From NCBI RefSeq assembly GCF_022581195.2, contig NC_061463.1, forward strand, positions 6,448,001 through 6,512,000: DNA of 64,000 bases. The letters are read 5' to 3'. The notes under the pieces were generated by a model. It was not told where the DNA came from. It searched no databases and saw only the letters and a list, made by a program, of their open reading frames with translations. Source of the DNA: Helicoverpa zea (taxonomy: Eukaryota > Arthropoda > Insecta > Lepidoptera > Noctuidae). Both the position numbers and the translations under genes were made by a program. Below, one piece after another: positions 11,501-24,645 of the stretch. Each line of letters begins with the position of its first letter. Position 1 is the stretch's first letter.

Positions 11501-14500
11501 AAAGATCAAAACAAAGAAAGAAAAAAACTACAGTTTACTAGAGCATTCAGACCTTGAGATCGCCTTTCCGCCAGATTTACTCAGGGTTACTAATTAATAA
11601 ATACATATTGCTATTTTTAAAACTAAGAAAATAAAATTCTGAAACCACCTACCAACATACATATCTGCCAGAGCCATCACGAAGTCCAATTATGTTATAC
11701 AAACTGCTTTTCTATCCCAAACAAGAATGTCCTTAAATGTCCTTACTGCTACAATACGGTTCTAACGATAACTTTAAAACGATTATATAGGCAGTGGTAT
11801 TCTAAAAACTGGAATCCTCGTGGTGTGAGCAATAGTCGTCGGTGAAGATCCAAGGGCCAAGCCTTAAATCTAACGTCTTTTAACAAGCTTTTGTGAATTG
11901 AAAACTATCTCTTTATTCCAGATGCAACGATAGTGGCACTTCATTCTAACGGCGTCCAGACAGCGCATCGACGGTGGCAGACATAGGTTAAGAGGAGAGC
12001 GCGAGCGCTCGAAATGTGCTCCTCGAATCGAATTTATTGTCACGGGTTACAAAACAGAAAGCGATCACCAGCAAACGCGACGCGGCACAAGGTACTACTG
12101 AGCGCGCGCGCAGTCGCCCGGCCACAGACCCCCGCGCCTTTCCCCACTACTCGCCCGCTACATATAAATAAAGCAACAATGTGCAACGCTGCGTTCACAT
12201 TTTCACTTCGCTGCCTAATCAACATACAAGCATCAAATATAAATGTATGAATATAATATGACAACTTCTACTGCGCTCAATTCGACGCAGTGTGGCTATG
12301 AACTTTTATATTGCACTAGGTGCAGGCAGATATCTTGGTGCATTTTCTCCCTGATTCCATAATCGAAGGGAATTAATAAAAATTAAAGTTGATAAAAGGT
12401 TTATAATACAAAAGCGTAGATTAAACGATAGACTAAAACTCTAACGAAAATGAGCCTATCGAATACTGAGTTTTGTTTGGCGCCATGAATAAAGTTATGC
12501 ACTCGTGCTTTCGTAATATCGCCTTCATAATATGTATAGTAGCTGACGTTACGTATGTAAGTGTTATTGATGGAAGCCTCGACTGCTGACGGTTCGGACT
12601 CAGCGGTGCAACAACCTGCGCTCATTAAGCCTGCCTTTCTATTTAAATACTTTGAAATTGTTCCACTGAATTTCGAAACTTTGCTACAGGTTATCTACGG
12701 TTTTTTTAATTGAATTCCTTCATCCTCCAATTCATATCATAACCATAACACAAATGTTTTAACATTTGTGTAACTCATGCAATTAATTAAAAAACTTATA
12801 TCTGAAATGTTGACGTTGTTCCGATAAACGATAAAGGTAGTGGTATGCAGATCAAATCATTCACTTAAACCGACATTTTCTTTTTCTTAACACATAAGTT
12901 TCCTTGCATTGGAAGGTTATTTTCTTGGAGGCTGTGTTCACGATTTTTCCAGAACGAACTGCCTCATGAACTAATTTAAAACCAAATCGTACGGTAAACA
13001 TACGATTGTTTCAATTTGTCTTTCATCATATTCATGTCATTAAAAGCGAAACTATGAAATAAGCTTTTAAAGTTATTTCGCGAACACGTTAGATAACAAT
13101 GTTTGAACGAAATATTATTCGTGGCATAGCAGATAACGGACTAAGCCCCTTGATTTACAATAGCTACCCTAGCCAATGAAAAGGCCACGTTGAGGTTGCG
13201 TTAACCAATCACATGTGCTACAAGTACGTCATTATTTGCCGGATTGGCTACATCAACCAAATTACTCTATCCAATCAGACACATTCCCGATACGCCACAG
13301 TCTATTGGATTGGCCGAGCTATCCCAGTGCATTATCAACTTTAATTGCTAATTAGCAAACGTTGATAAAAACTGTAACGATCACGCAAACAAATAGTGAC
13401 AAGTAGTGCTAGAGGTGTGTCAAACCTCGGTATCACTTAAGGGTATCAATAAGTGACCATATCTAGTTTGATAACTGAACATAGCTTCAATCAATTAATT
13501 TAGCTTTATTATAAATAACTTCTGGTATCAACTTAAAATCTTTTTTCCTGTTTGAGAAAATGACCTTTGAACGTCAGGCTTATTCAAGGCAGAATTTCTG
13601 ACCTTAAATGACTTTAGATTTCCTAAAGATAATTTAAAAAAGAACTACACTAACGAATGCGACACTGGCCTGCAAATATTAAGCTTCGGAAGCACCTTGA
13701 GGGACATTGAACCAATTGATGGCGGTATTTCCCATATTCCATTATCAAATCATGCGCACCCAAAATACGCTGTGATGTAAAGCAAACAAAAAGTCGCATT
13801 AACGCATTCGTGCGTTCGCCATTCGTGCGTTCACTTTACGTGCATGCACGTCATTTCACCCTAAACTAGGACTATATTGTAGTTACCTGCATCCTAGTTC
13901 AAATCAGTTATTTCCCTGGTGCATGGGTAAAACAGCAGGCCTAAGCTGAGCTCAACTAAAGTTTTAAAGATCAGCCTAAAGCTTGTGGCACATTATAGCA
14001 GCACCGCAACAGCACGGCTCCACACCAGCATTTAAGTTGTCATTCAATTTAGAGCATTAAATCGTGTATATTATAATATATTTCGTAATGTCAATATGAA
14101 AAAGCCAACGGCGAGCAGTCAGCGTGCTTGCCGCTTCCACACAACTCGACTCGCCGCCCGCGTGCTGACCTCATGCGTACAGCGCGCCAACGGCGTGCTA
14201 ATTGCGCGCCGACTCCGAGCCGGCAGCGAAACAACGTCATTACGTCGTGATCAATCATAACATCAATCATAATCGTCTTAAAATAATATTGAGTTGGCTG
14301 TGACAGCAAGCTTACACCTCGCGGCCGGCGCGCCGACGGCGAGCGGACAGCGCGTGGTTGGCGCGCTGTCCGCTCGCCGTAGTCTTAATTCGAGGCGACG
14401 CCGTGCTGTTGCGGTGCTGCTATAATGTGCCACAAGCTTTATGTTCAGCACAGAACGATACATTAGACAGAAAAATTAATTATTAGTTATAAGTACATTA

Positions 14501-17500
14501 TGAAAGACTTAAATCACATCATCAGTCACACAACCTTTTTTTTTTTCCTCTTCGTGTGAACTGCGCTTTTTTATTGAAAATTGAAATTGAAATTCCGAAA
14601 ATTTCATGTGCGTGTAAATGATATGATTAAATTACTTACTTTAATATTTACTTTTTCAATTACTACGCTTATTTTTAATAAGTAATAGTTTATGTCATTC
14701 CAATTTATATAAAAGAAACTTGAGACTACCTATTCCTAATTAGATGTACTTTTGATTGGAGATGATGGTAGGACATGAAGTATTGCAAGCAGAGCGTTAA
14801 TTGTTAATCGAATTTTATACTCCATCATTTTTTACAAGATAAGTTTTAATATTTTACCTGTCCTTAGGCACTACCTACTATCTGTTTGGGAACTTTTCAT
14901 ATCAAGAGTGCGTCATTATATCGCAATTATTTTTTACCATCGGGCAGCCCACCTCACGCCCTTTCTGTTTTTGATACTTTATTTTCTTATGATGTCTTTA
15001 AAGGAAAACAAAATACGATATATTTCGTTTTCCTTCCTGTACCCGTACCATTCAATGGTTTTTTAGACACATAACATAAGCATCATTAATAAAAAGCAAC
15101 AATAATTTCTTACTTATACAGTCTTCAACATGATGGGAAAATTCATCACTTTGAAGTCATTAAAACCCAGCCAAATGTGAGTCAAACTAGCGCAGAAAAG
15201 GATCATCCCTAAAATATCTATTTTATTCTAACTTACTAACAGTATTCGTTATTATAGCGGCAACAGAAATATATCATCGATTTTTTATCTATCAAGATTC
15301 ATAGGATACCCCATCTGGTGACAGCTGAACAACGAATTTGGCTATGGAACCCTATAAAGCCCTAAACTGTATACATATACAGGGTTACTTGTATGTAGAC
15401 CGCATCCTTTCATGAGGTGATAGTATAGGTCAATACGGACAAATTTGACCATGGCATACACTAGGCAAAAGTTAACCCGTTTCAAGATAATCGAATTTCA
15501 GATTTTCAAAGTGGATTTTGTGTGTTTTTACATAAAAGATGAATCACTTCATAATAACAAACCATAAAACTGTACAAATCACAGAGGAAATTATAGCGAA
15601 CAGCAATTACTTTTTTAGTAGCTATTTTCTCAAAAATATTACTTTTCATTTTTTTGTGTAGAATACTTAAAAAACATCTACATTTATCTAGCTATCCAAA
15701 AAGGCACAAATACACAAAAAATCCGCAAAAACGAGACTTTTAACTAATAATAAAAATTTATTCGTGTACCTAGATGACTTGTTAAGAAAAGATCTTGAAA
15801 TTCGATTATCTTGAAACGGGTTAACTTTTGCATAGTGTATCCCATGGTCAAATTTGTCCGTATTGACCTATACTATCACCTCATGAAAGGATGCGGTCTA
15901 CTTACCAGTAACCCTGTATAGCAAGCAATATACTTTTAATGCCATCTCTTTAAAATGATCATTTATTTGTCGATCAAAGATACACCAAAACAGTTTGAGC
16001 TCGATGTTATAAGATGTTCCGTTGAAAGTACGATATTTATTAATTTTGAAAGGCATAAAAATCTGATCAAACAGCTTAGCTCTTAGCTTAGCTCAAAAGC
16101 TGGGAAGCTTTATCAAAGAAGACATACTCCAGTTTACATTGCATAAATAAGCTGCTATATCGCTGCAGTGTGTAATGTTTCTAAACCTCTCTACAGCTCC
16201 TGTGATGATTGACATTTGGTAATGATGGGATTTAATCATCTTAACTCTGACCGTGCTGAAAGACACTTTCCAATTTGGAAACAGCCTATCTTTATAAACA
16301 GAATGTCCTTACGATATTTGGTGCTACCATTGCCATTGACCAGACCCTAAAATTGTTTTACGTACTGCGGATTTAAGATATCTTTCCTTGAGCTTATGCT
16401 GATATCATTTATTGAAATGTTAGGAACACAACAGTTAGGAACTTGGCCAAATCCTTATTAATCTGTTTGGAACTGTGAAATGAAATAAGAATGAAGTGTT
16501 ACCTTGTTTGCAGTTGGTGTCTAGCTGCTGCAGGAGATCGTTGGCAAGCTCAGCGCGGCTGGGCTTGATCTCCGGCGGAGATGGTGGGTACAGACTCGTG
16601 GACACGTCGTCTTGGAGGTGGTAGCTGTCGTACTCCGTCTTGGGAGCAGCAGTCGGGAAGGTTTTAAGCAGATCTGTGAACAATGAAAGACATGCTTAAA
16701 AATATACGAAAACTGTTAATCAGTCGTTTAACAAACTGTGAATATTATTGTCAGAACTTCTATGCTGAAAGTCAACCAATGAGTGAAAAGTTAATCTAAC
16801 TTTGATGTATTAAGTTGATTCGATATAATAGTCAAAGTATGGATTACATTTGGAATATTGCGCAATAATAAACAAAGATGTATAATAATTTGCCTATTCA
16901 TCTTCATACAACTGTTTTATCATTTGTTAAAGTTATTTTGCAATATTTTATTAACCCAGAACTATAAACAGTAGATGAAAGAAATATAAAATATTGATGT
17001 GTTAAGTTAAATCTGAAACTGAAGTTAAATGCCGTTTAATTATTTTAAACTTTAGAATAATAATTTAATTCTCAAATCCCGAACTAAGTTTACTTAACAT
17101 CTAGCTTAATATTAGTTCTTACTTTGTAGCAGCGATAACTGGAATTCCCTACAGAGGTCACACATTCCGTTATTTTTATAACAACACATTTTTGCACAAT
17201 TATGATTCAGACACTAAACAGAACCGATATTTATCGAAAATATTTAATTGAAATAATTAGAGCAATGCGAATGAGCAAGTCGAAGAAGCTTCAAGGTAAG
17301 TAGCTTAGATAAGTGATGTACAAAATACAGTGCGAAGAGAGAAGACGTCAATATATATATGAACGATATCTGTCGCACGATATTACGTCAAAGTAACGCC
17401 CAGATGTCGTGATGCTTTAAATCTTAAGCGATAATGTCACAACAATCATTTCTGTTATTATAAAAACATCTTTACATTGTTCATTTATGTCTTATTTTTT

Positions 17501-20500
17501 TAAGATTGTGCGTTGATATAACATTAGGGTCATGTTAGATTCTTACATTCAGTCATTTTTTTCCTATTCATATTGTTAAAGTTTTAATATAATACAGATT
17601 TAAAAAAAGAAGATAAGCTTGTTTAAAAGCTTTTAAGTTGATGATACGATAAATGGCCAGCCGATATTTTTGAGAGATGATATGTATATTGGACTGATTC
17701 TGACTGAAGATCGAAGTAGCAAAGATTTTTTTTCTTTTTTCAAAATACGTGACCGATTCCTAAAATGCTGTGCCACATAAGAGCTAAATCTAGGGACCAA
17801 ATACTCCTTCAAGTTTGTTTTTCTCTTCATTAAAAATCTGTTACATCCTAAAATTGAGTTAAGCATCAACTTACATAACGTTAACTTAACGTTAGCTTAA
17901 CATTAGCTTAATGTTAGCTTAACGTTTATAAAAGTTCTTAAAAGTAGTGTAATTAGATTTCTTTATCTATCTATTTTGACCTTTTAAAGAGGTGTAATAA
18001 ACATTTCTTAGCTACTTTTCATCCCTCCATTCAATGTGAATCGCACCTGTAGTAATTTGCACGTTTTCATATGATGTCGCGAGATAACATGCGGAATTTG
18101 GGATTTACAGACGCTTGTCTACCTTATAATATTTATCAAATAGTAAATAATGTAGTAATTGCTAAAATTAGATACCAAAACATAAGGTGGAAGTTTTGCT
18201 AGGTTTTGTTTGGACAGGGAAATTAAATAAATATTTATTTTTAAACAAAAATAAACCACGCCTTAAGTCCGTAATATTCCGCATGCAGCTCAAGACAAAC
18301 AACATGTTATAAAATTAAATGTCAAAACATATTTTCATTGGAAACAAGATAAATAATGGAAACTAGCAAACAGGCGATATGCAATTGAAAACATGAGCAG
18401 AGGCCAGTAACTCAAGACAAATATGTTTTTAGAAGATGCCTCATGACGTGGTTCTTATCGCCAAACTACAGTCACTAACCAAGCAAGTGATTATCAAGAC
18501 ACACCCACGTATTTAACATAGCAACCAGTAAAGTTCCTTTCTTTTGTTTATATTAAAAATCATGTGAATAGATATTTTTATCTTGGTTTATTCAAGAACA
18601 TTAAATAAGTAGATCTATCAATATTATTATAGAGGTGAGGTAATATAGAGTAAGGTTGGGGTGTGGTTAACGGCTTCATCTCTAGAGCCTGAGTATATAC
18701 TCAAATTATCGTGATTATAAAGGTGATAGTAATATTGTCTTAAGTTTTTTATGTAATAAGTATCTATCTACCTAGCGAACACAACCTCTATTTGGATCGT
18801 TAGAAGTGGAAGGGCTTTTGCTCCTCCTTCAGTTAAGTTTTTTCACCATTTTGACACATTCTTATTGTCAGAATTTGTACATACTACCAGATTCAGATTC
18901 GACTACGTCCGCGCGAAAAGTTACTTGGGGCTTTACAATAACTTTCAGAATGTTCATATAGGGTGTGTGAGACCAGATTATATTATATACAAACTGACCC
19001 AGAATTATTGGTGAAATTGTTTATGTGTCAAAAATTTAACCCAATTGTTTTTTTTTTTTCAAAGTTCATGAAAAAAAATTATTAAGAGCAAAATTGCCTT
19101 TTTGTTTTCTAGGACAGTGTAGAAGAGTAGACCTCTGTTAGTTTAAATCATTAGACGGAAAATCCATTATGATAATAATTTCTTTCTTATTTAAGACCCG
19201 TCCCAATTTTTCCCAAACAATTTGATGTGTAGGTGTCTAACTTAACTTTGACTTGACTTGCTTTGCAATTTATTGCAAAATGTTGAAGTTAAAGTCATTA
19301 AAAATGGGAGAACTTCGGTTTTAATGGTTCTAAAGGAATGAAAGTACTAAACTAGCAACTTTTCTTGACCTAGTCAAAACACCCTGTATATGAAAACCAA
19401 GCAATAGCCAGGCAATAATCGTTACCTAATAACATTAAATATATTACCGCGACTGGAATATTGTTATAATCATATTGACCTAACACATTATCTTTGTGCA
19501 TGAGGTGAGTTCGTGGGGGTGCTCTCGCGTCAGGAATAAACCACATTAATTATACGAGTTGTGTCAAACGGTCACGCGAGATAATTATGGATACTGATAA
19601 CAATAGAGCGAATTATGATAAACCTACACTCCAGGATGTTACGTCGACAACTCAAGGGAGATGTGGCTTGTTATATAACAAATTAACACAACGTTGAACC
19701 GCCCACGTTGACTCAAGGAATGTTCTAGAAGTATGACCGATACTAACGTAAGAAATAACACTAAAGGCACCTACCTTTTGTGACACTATTTTAACAACAA
19801 TATAAATAGTGCACCGCATGCTCGATTTTGCTTTGGACGTAGATCGCTAAGAAGGAACGAGAATAACACCAATAATTAATGGAGTGTTTACATAATATTA
19901 TAGTCATCATGTTTATCTATTTTCAGTCCCTAGATGAAACAAATAAGTCATCATGAAGCTGTGTTGAAAATAAGTAATAATAACGATGTGTATTTATATA
20001 ACATTTTTATTAAAATAATCTTGATAAGTTCCAATTATATTATTACTTATCAGTCAGTACAAAAATTCCATTTGAGGCAGTTAACGAATGACGTATTCCC
20101 GCTATAAAATAGTTCAATAGATTACCGAGATCATACACTATCTCGTGGTGCCAAATAAGGTCATCGTTTATTAACACATGTGATGATCTACACGTTTGAC
20201 TCGGATCGCACCAATTAGGTACGTGACTCTTGTTTTTGCTTATACAATTGATCATGTAATCCCATACACTTTCCATGGTTTGTATCTCATCATGATGCCC
20301 TAAATCCTTTTTTTTTAGTTGGTGTCGTCGCAACATGTCTTCTTCTTCTATACCTTCCTAACTTATCTCATACACTCTTTGCAGCCATATGGTTTTTTAC
20401 ACAATCCATCTATCGTTTCTACAAGTTATCCATTATTTTCTATGAAATAGAAAATGATGATTTGATGAGATCATTGTCAAATCAACTCAGCCTCCATTTT

Positions 20501-23500
20501 ATCATCTGCAAAAAAAAGCTTGGTCGACACTTCAATACTATTAAAGATATCAAGAAATATGATTATATTTTCAAAACTATTAAAGATATCAAGAAATATG
20601 TTTTTCTGATTTGATTACTATTATCAAAATTTTGTTTTCAATCGAACATCATATTGTGAGCATAATTTAAATATCATCATTAATCATATTATCACCCAAG
20701 AGCAGGATATAATTAATCATCACATGACTATAAAGTCATAAAAAAATATTTCTAGAATATACCGCCAGAGACCCTATGCGTTACAGATATAGTAGGTATA
20801 TATAATAAATATGTAGGTATGTGGCAAAAAGAGATCGGAGAGGGTACTATTTCATACTTTCTTGCAACGTTAGTAAAACCAGTCCACGTGTTAACTTCGG
20901 ACTTTACTCACACATTTTTTTTAATTAGAGCAACGTGATCGATAAAAGAAGAATGATAAAGCAATGTCGCAGCAATCGAGCATGTCAGTCGCGTACCCGT
21001 AGGTGGGCTTACATTGGGTAAATACTGGATGCTTATTGGTTAGTTATAATGTGAACATTTTTAGAACCATTAACTTTGATTTCTGACTTTGATAGAAGGT
21101 AATAAAAACGTAAGCTATTTTTAGCTTTTGAAATCCACTTGCTAAATTGAATGAGTTCACCAACTTTACCTTTTAAGACAACATAAGCCCAATCACTTTT
21201 TTAAGTTACCTTATGTTGTGTGAGTATAAAGAATGTTGATAATGATTATTTCCATTTCCATGTATGACCTGCATCAATAGATAAACAGGGATAAATCCGC
21301 TTGACATAAAAAATGCAGTATACTCTTTTTTTCTTTTTGTTTTAAATTAAATCTATACAACATTATATTTTCTTGTATTGCGGACTGGAATCTAAGAGCC
21401 ATGTAACGCAAGAAGAATGAACTTTTTTTAATTAGGATTCAAGATTTGTTATTCAACAGACAAAGAGACAAAAAATGGTACCACCTTAAGGTTCTGGATT
21501 TTTGTGTAATAAAATTCTTCGCAAATATCATATTCAAAGGTAGAACTGTAGGGCAAAAAAGTCAGTAAAAGCAAATATTTATCTACAGTACTAACCTACA
21601 CTAATTAATCTTTGATAGCTAGACACATTTTTCTAATTTTCTCGTATCAGCGTCAAAGCATAGATGCACTGTAGGTCATGGATGTAAACATGCATGAAGT
21701 TATATAAATTATGTGTTGCAGTTGCCAACAGAAACTAGAAACTAACACTATCTTAGTTATATAAAATATCTGTCCCCCACCACATCTGCCAATAGATAAA
21801 TCTGCAGATTGCACATTAATAGAGCAGTGCATATAGGATATTTTCATATACAAGAAAACAAAATTTACTTAAAATGTGGTAAAAACACCATGTACAGAGT
21901 CACCACTATATTTTGAAAGTAGTGAGTCACCACGATATTTTGAAAGTAGTGGTGTTCTCGCTTTGCAGCCAATAGGTTAATGAAAGCTTGAGCAGATAAG
22001 GAGAAAAACTCCAATCCTTTAATCTCAATGGTTCGAAAAATAAAACTTCCAGGCTAAAAGTGCGTGACCTATTGAACATACCATGGGAGATCATTGTCGA
22101 AGGAAGAGGATTCAAGACAAAATAGCAAAATCGATGTGGGCAATAAAAGTGCAAAGTTGTAATGGATTGGGCGGGCCACTGAGATCACCACAAGATGGAT
22201 ACAGGATAATGGAATGCGACCTAGAGGAAGATCGAGGAAGCGCTGGAGAGATGACTTAGACACCTTCCACATAGACTGGCCTCAAAATGCTAGTTACAAA
22301 TTAAACAATTTATTTGCATAGATCAGGTACATCATCATCATCATCATCAGCCTATCTATAGTCCACTGCTGGACATAGGCCTCTCCAAGTGCACGCCACT
22401 GAGATCGATTTTCGGCTTCAGGTACATAATACAAAATAAATAAATTACTAATATTAAGCTGTTAACAAAAATTTTATTCTTTTGGAAAATCCACGAACAC
22501 GGACGGTTATTCTTTAAAATATGTTAATAATGCAAGTAATTATGAATAAACTGCTCATTTTCCTTATAAATTACTAGGAAATTGTTATGACTGCCAGTGG
22601 CAAACAAGTGTTGTTTTTATCGTAACCTTTTTTAAATTCATAGTTAATTAACGTCATAAACAGCGTGACATAATTGGCAATGCTTTTGTACGAAGCTTAT
22701 GCAAAAGCTCTTTTCTAAATGTTTAAGAAATAATTGTTAGTATAACACAATTATTATGACTAGTAAATATGTTCCATAAACTACACGAATGTCGCGAAAG
22801 TTATTATTTTTATGGAAAGAGTAGGTGTCGACTCAAACTTGAGTCCCATTCCTCGCCATTTACGGTATTCATGGCGTCCATGGACGATTTTGACCAGGGC
22901 GGCTGTTCTCATATATGGAGATCAGCCAGCTGCACAAGAGATACATATTATGGTGCCCAGTTTGCGTGGACAGAGGTGCACTCTCTATACCCTCACTCAC
23001 TCTCATAACCTTATGGAACGGCATTCCGGCACTTCCAGAGAGAAATAAAGCGCAGAACGACATTTACGAGTTTTTCGGTGCACGGGTGTATCAATCTCCA
23101 ACTTTCCAGACTCCGGGCTGCTGTGTAAAAATGTCTTAAACCCACAAAGCGATTTCGGTTCGACCCAGGCATCGAACCCGAGATCGTGCCCTGCAATCAC
23201 GCGTGCGACCACCGTGATAGAAGATTTTAACTGCAACATCTCTATCAAAGGCTGTGTAAAAATGGCCATTGTTTAAAAATCCTTGAAAACTAAACAAATT
23301 GATTATATCTCAAATACACATACGAAAAATATCGGGAAATAGTATACATTAATTGGGTTTTTTCTTGTAAGAAATCAATATTTAAGGGCTTCCTGGACTA
23401 TTCTGTGCATAAAAATAACTAGTATTTAAAATTTAAAGTTACCCGGACCTATAAAGTATGTAAATAAAGAACCCTTACAGAATACTTTGTTGTGCGTATG

Positions 23501-24096
23501 CCTATCTGACGACATTTTTACTACATGTCGTTCACTGACAATCGTAAAACTGGTTAAACTAGACAAAAAAACAATGATTTGTACTTTGTTTTGTTGTAGC
23601 AGAGAAAAAAAATCGGAAACAGTGTGCTTAGAATAATAAAAAACATGTACATCATTTTACATGCTTGCCTTATCAAACTATTATATACTACTACTACGCC
23701 ATCTGTGTAAATATACGTGAACTGCTAAAATATACAACACAACTAATATCAACATCGTATGCACTTGCGTAGTATGTTTCTTTATGCTTGACGCTTTTAT
23801 GTACGTCTGCACGTGTAGTGTGCCTATGTTCGCTCAACATTCCGATTCGATAGTTATGGCCACATTCTACAAACGAGTTTTCCCGAATTGGCGCAATGCC
23901 ACGTACTGACCATACGCAACAGTACTGATTTACCATGCTAGTACCGTAAGTCCTTTCACTTTTATACAGAGTCGTACGTACCGTCATTGTTGTTGAAGAG
24001 CTGTTCGATGTCGGCATCGAGCAGAATGAAGCACTCTTCATTAGTAAGAAGGGAGCCGGCCGAAGCCGGCAAGTGATCCCATAGACTCGCACTCAT
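8554..24096 (-). CDS. crc: ATF4/cryptocephal bZIP transcription factor (three coding exons)
   Basis: This is a bZIP activator of the integrated stress response. Coding exons on the minus strand are 23982-24096, 16503-16673 and 8554-9320; splice phases agree and give about 350 residues, close to the size of vertebrate ATF4. The C-terminal ~70 residues hold the basic region (EQNKNAATRYRQKKK) followed by a leucine-zipper-like heptad pattern ending near KGLIK. The N-terminal exon (MSASLWDHLPAS...) and the Pro/Ser-rich centre with TPPQSPP and PPSPPE are acidic or activation-like. The start is the first ATG in frame with the bZIP; it is overlapped by a uORF. Introns of about 7.2 and 7.3 kb are filled with repeats. 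The family call rests on the basic region, length and leader layout. Confidence 0.92.
11935..12200. promoter_or_regulatory. CpG-dense island, candidate alternative promoter in crc intron
   Basis: About 260 bases are GC- and CpG-rich within AT-rich intron sequence and include runs such as GAGCGCGCGCGCAGTCGC. On the plus strand a TATAAATA lies near 12163. Open frames across it have no domain. It could be an internal promoter for a shorter crc isoform, or an enhancer; the direction is unclear. Confidence 0.3.
13171..13313. promoter_or_regulatory. cluster of six CCAAT boxes
   Basis: CCAAT occurs on the plus strand at 13173, 13205 and 13271, and on the minus strand (ATTGG) at 13243, 13304 and 13309. 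Most are spaced about 28-38 bp. Such spacing is typical of NF-Y dependent promoters. It is followed at about 13345 by homeodomain-like TAATTGCTAATTAG. The cluster lies in the crc intron between 16503 and 9320 and may be a promoter or enhancer for crc; that role is inferred. Confidence 0.45.
13986..14432. mobile_element. MITE, TGGCACA-TIR family, copy 2
   Basis: The ends match the copy at 7486-7796 (TGGCACATTATAGCAGCACC and its inverse). This copy carries about 150 extra GC-rich bases in the middle. The inverted symmetry continues about 8 bp beyond the TIR because the flanks are AAAGCTTG and CAAGCTTT, each containing AAGCTT. It has no ORF. It lies in a crc intron. Confidence 0.75.
15381..15916. 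mobile_element. MITE with about 125-bp terminal inverted repeats
   Basis: The left arm starts CAGGGTTACT and the right arm ends AGTAACCCTG; both are flanked by TATA. The arms stay nearly identical in inverse orientation for about 125 bases, including GACCGCATCCTTTCATGAGG and AACCCGTTTCAAGATAATCG. There is no coding capacity. It sits in the crc intron. TA-type target duplication suggests a Tc1/mariner-like MITE, not proven. Confidence 0.75.
17876..17927. repeat. short tandem array, 11-bp unit
   Basis: About five units of the form TAACGTTAGCT, with A/G and C/T changes between units, run head to tail in a crc intron. The repeat is AT-rich and too short for a satellite. No function is suggested. 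Confidence 0.6.
18957..19391. mobile_element. possible MITE with ACAGGGTGT-like ends
   Basis: The left end reads ATAGGGTGTGTGAGACCAGA. The right end in reverse complement reads ATACAGGGTGTTTTGACTAG. The arms are only partly matching, so this is a degraded element or a chance pairing. No ORF is present. Confidence 0.4.
20537..20600. repeat. 25-bp direct duplication
   Basis: ACTATTAAAGATATCAAGAA plus the following bases ATATG occurs twice, at 20537 and 20576, with a period of 39 bp. It is a small local duplication in an AT-rich intron. Confidence 0.6.
21899..21955. repeat. tandem duplication of about 27 bp
   Basis: Two adjacent copies contain GTCACCAC, then one variable base, then ATATTTTGAAAGTAGTG. 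It is a recent-looking small tandem duplication in a crc intron. Confidence 0.6.
21990..22320 (+). pseudogene. degraded LINE ORF end (RTE-like)
   Basis: One plus-strand frame near 22210-22262 reads RPRGRSRKRWRDDL, the kind of tail seen at the C-terminus of RTE and related non-LTR reverse transcriptases. A WIGRAT stretch just before it resembles the usual W-GH motif. Upstream frames are broken by stops and shifts. It is 5'-truncated and dead. Confidence 0.5.
22328..22424 (-). mobile_element. LINE 3'-tail fragment ending in (GAT)n
   Basis: On the minus strand it contains GAGAGGCCTATGTCCAGCAG followed by TGGACTATAGATAGGCTGATG and a run of GAT triplets. I recognise this as a very common lepidopteran LINE 3' end. 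Only the tail is present. Confidence 0.65.
22909..23217 (-). mobile_element. tRNA-headed SINE, diverged copy
   Basis: On the minus strand the head carries a B-box-like GGGTTCGATGCC near 23170. The body has ACCGAAATCGCTTTGTGGGT, TTGATACACCCGTGCA and ATGAGAACAGCCGCC. The same blocks occur in order in the SINE at 54754-55111, so both belong to one family. This copy is older and has lost the family's 3' end. Confidence 0.75.
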
Positions 24097-24468
24097 TTTT
24101 GGAGAGATGCAAACTCTGAAACATTTTACATTGACATTTTACTCCAAATTGCAAAAAAAAATATGCTTCTGATTTAATATGGTATTGACTCTATAAACCT
24201 TTCCAGTGATAAGAGCGTTTAAGACAGCATAAAGTGACAAACCACCGCCAGATTTTTCGATAAGGGCCAATATGTAGAACTTGAATATTTGTGCAGTGGC
24301 ATGGACCACTATAAAAATTGTTGCCTTGTTGACCTAGAAGGATTTTTTATAACAATAACATAACTAACTTACCACAAAATTAAAAACAAGTGCAGCGAGA
24401 TCAGAGTCCGATGATGAAAATGGTGGAATTTGTTGTCGAAGGACGAAGCTGTCCGGTGAGGGCGCCAT
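24041..24468 (-). promoter_or_regulatory. crc uORF2, overlapping the ATF4 start out of frame
   Basis: A 103-base leader exon at 24373-24475 contains GCCACCATGG at 24468, an optimal start context. Its frame stays open through the exon, across the intron at 24116-24372 (GTAAGT donor, CAG acceptor), and ends at TAA 24041-24043. This gives 56 codons. If exon 29332 joins to 24475, an ATG at 29336 extends it by four codons. It overlaps the crc start by 56 bases in a different frame. This is the arrangement of the inhibitory uORF2 of ATF4 genes; the regulation is inferred from that homology. Confidence 0.8.
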
Positions 24469-24645
24469 GGTGGCACTGGAAAATTACAAGACATAAAATT
24501 AGTTCATATAAAAAGGTACTAATGTTTTTACATACAAATGATAAAGCCACTAGACTTCGTAGGTAATTTGGCATTGCAACTTTCCATCCCAGGTCGTTGA
24601 TATAGGGGCCACCCCAAGGCTAGATTGCAGGTTGTAATGGCAAAA

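Noticed and set aside
12014..12264. Open frames on both strands in the CpG island
   Set aside because: Open because of high GC content. No family motif or splice support, so it is treated as a possible promoter instead.
23694..24092. 132-codon minus-strand frame overlapping the crc first coding exon
   Set aside because: It runs through the intron and uses a frame shifted from the bZIP frame; only the part within the leader exons fits the uORF2 model.
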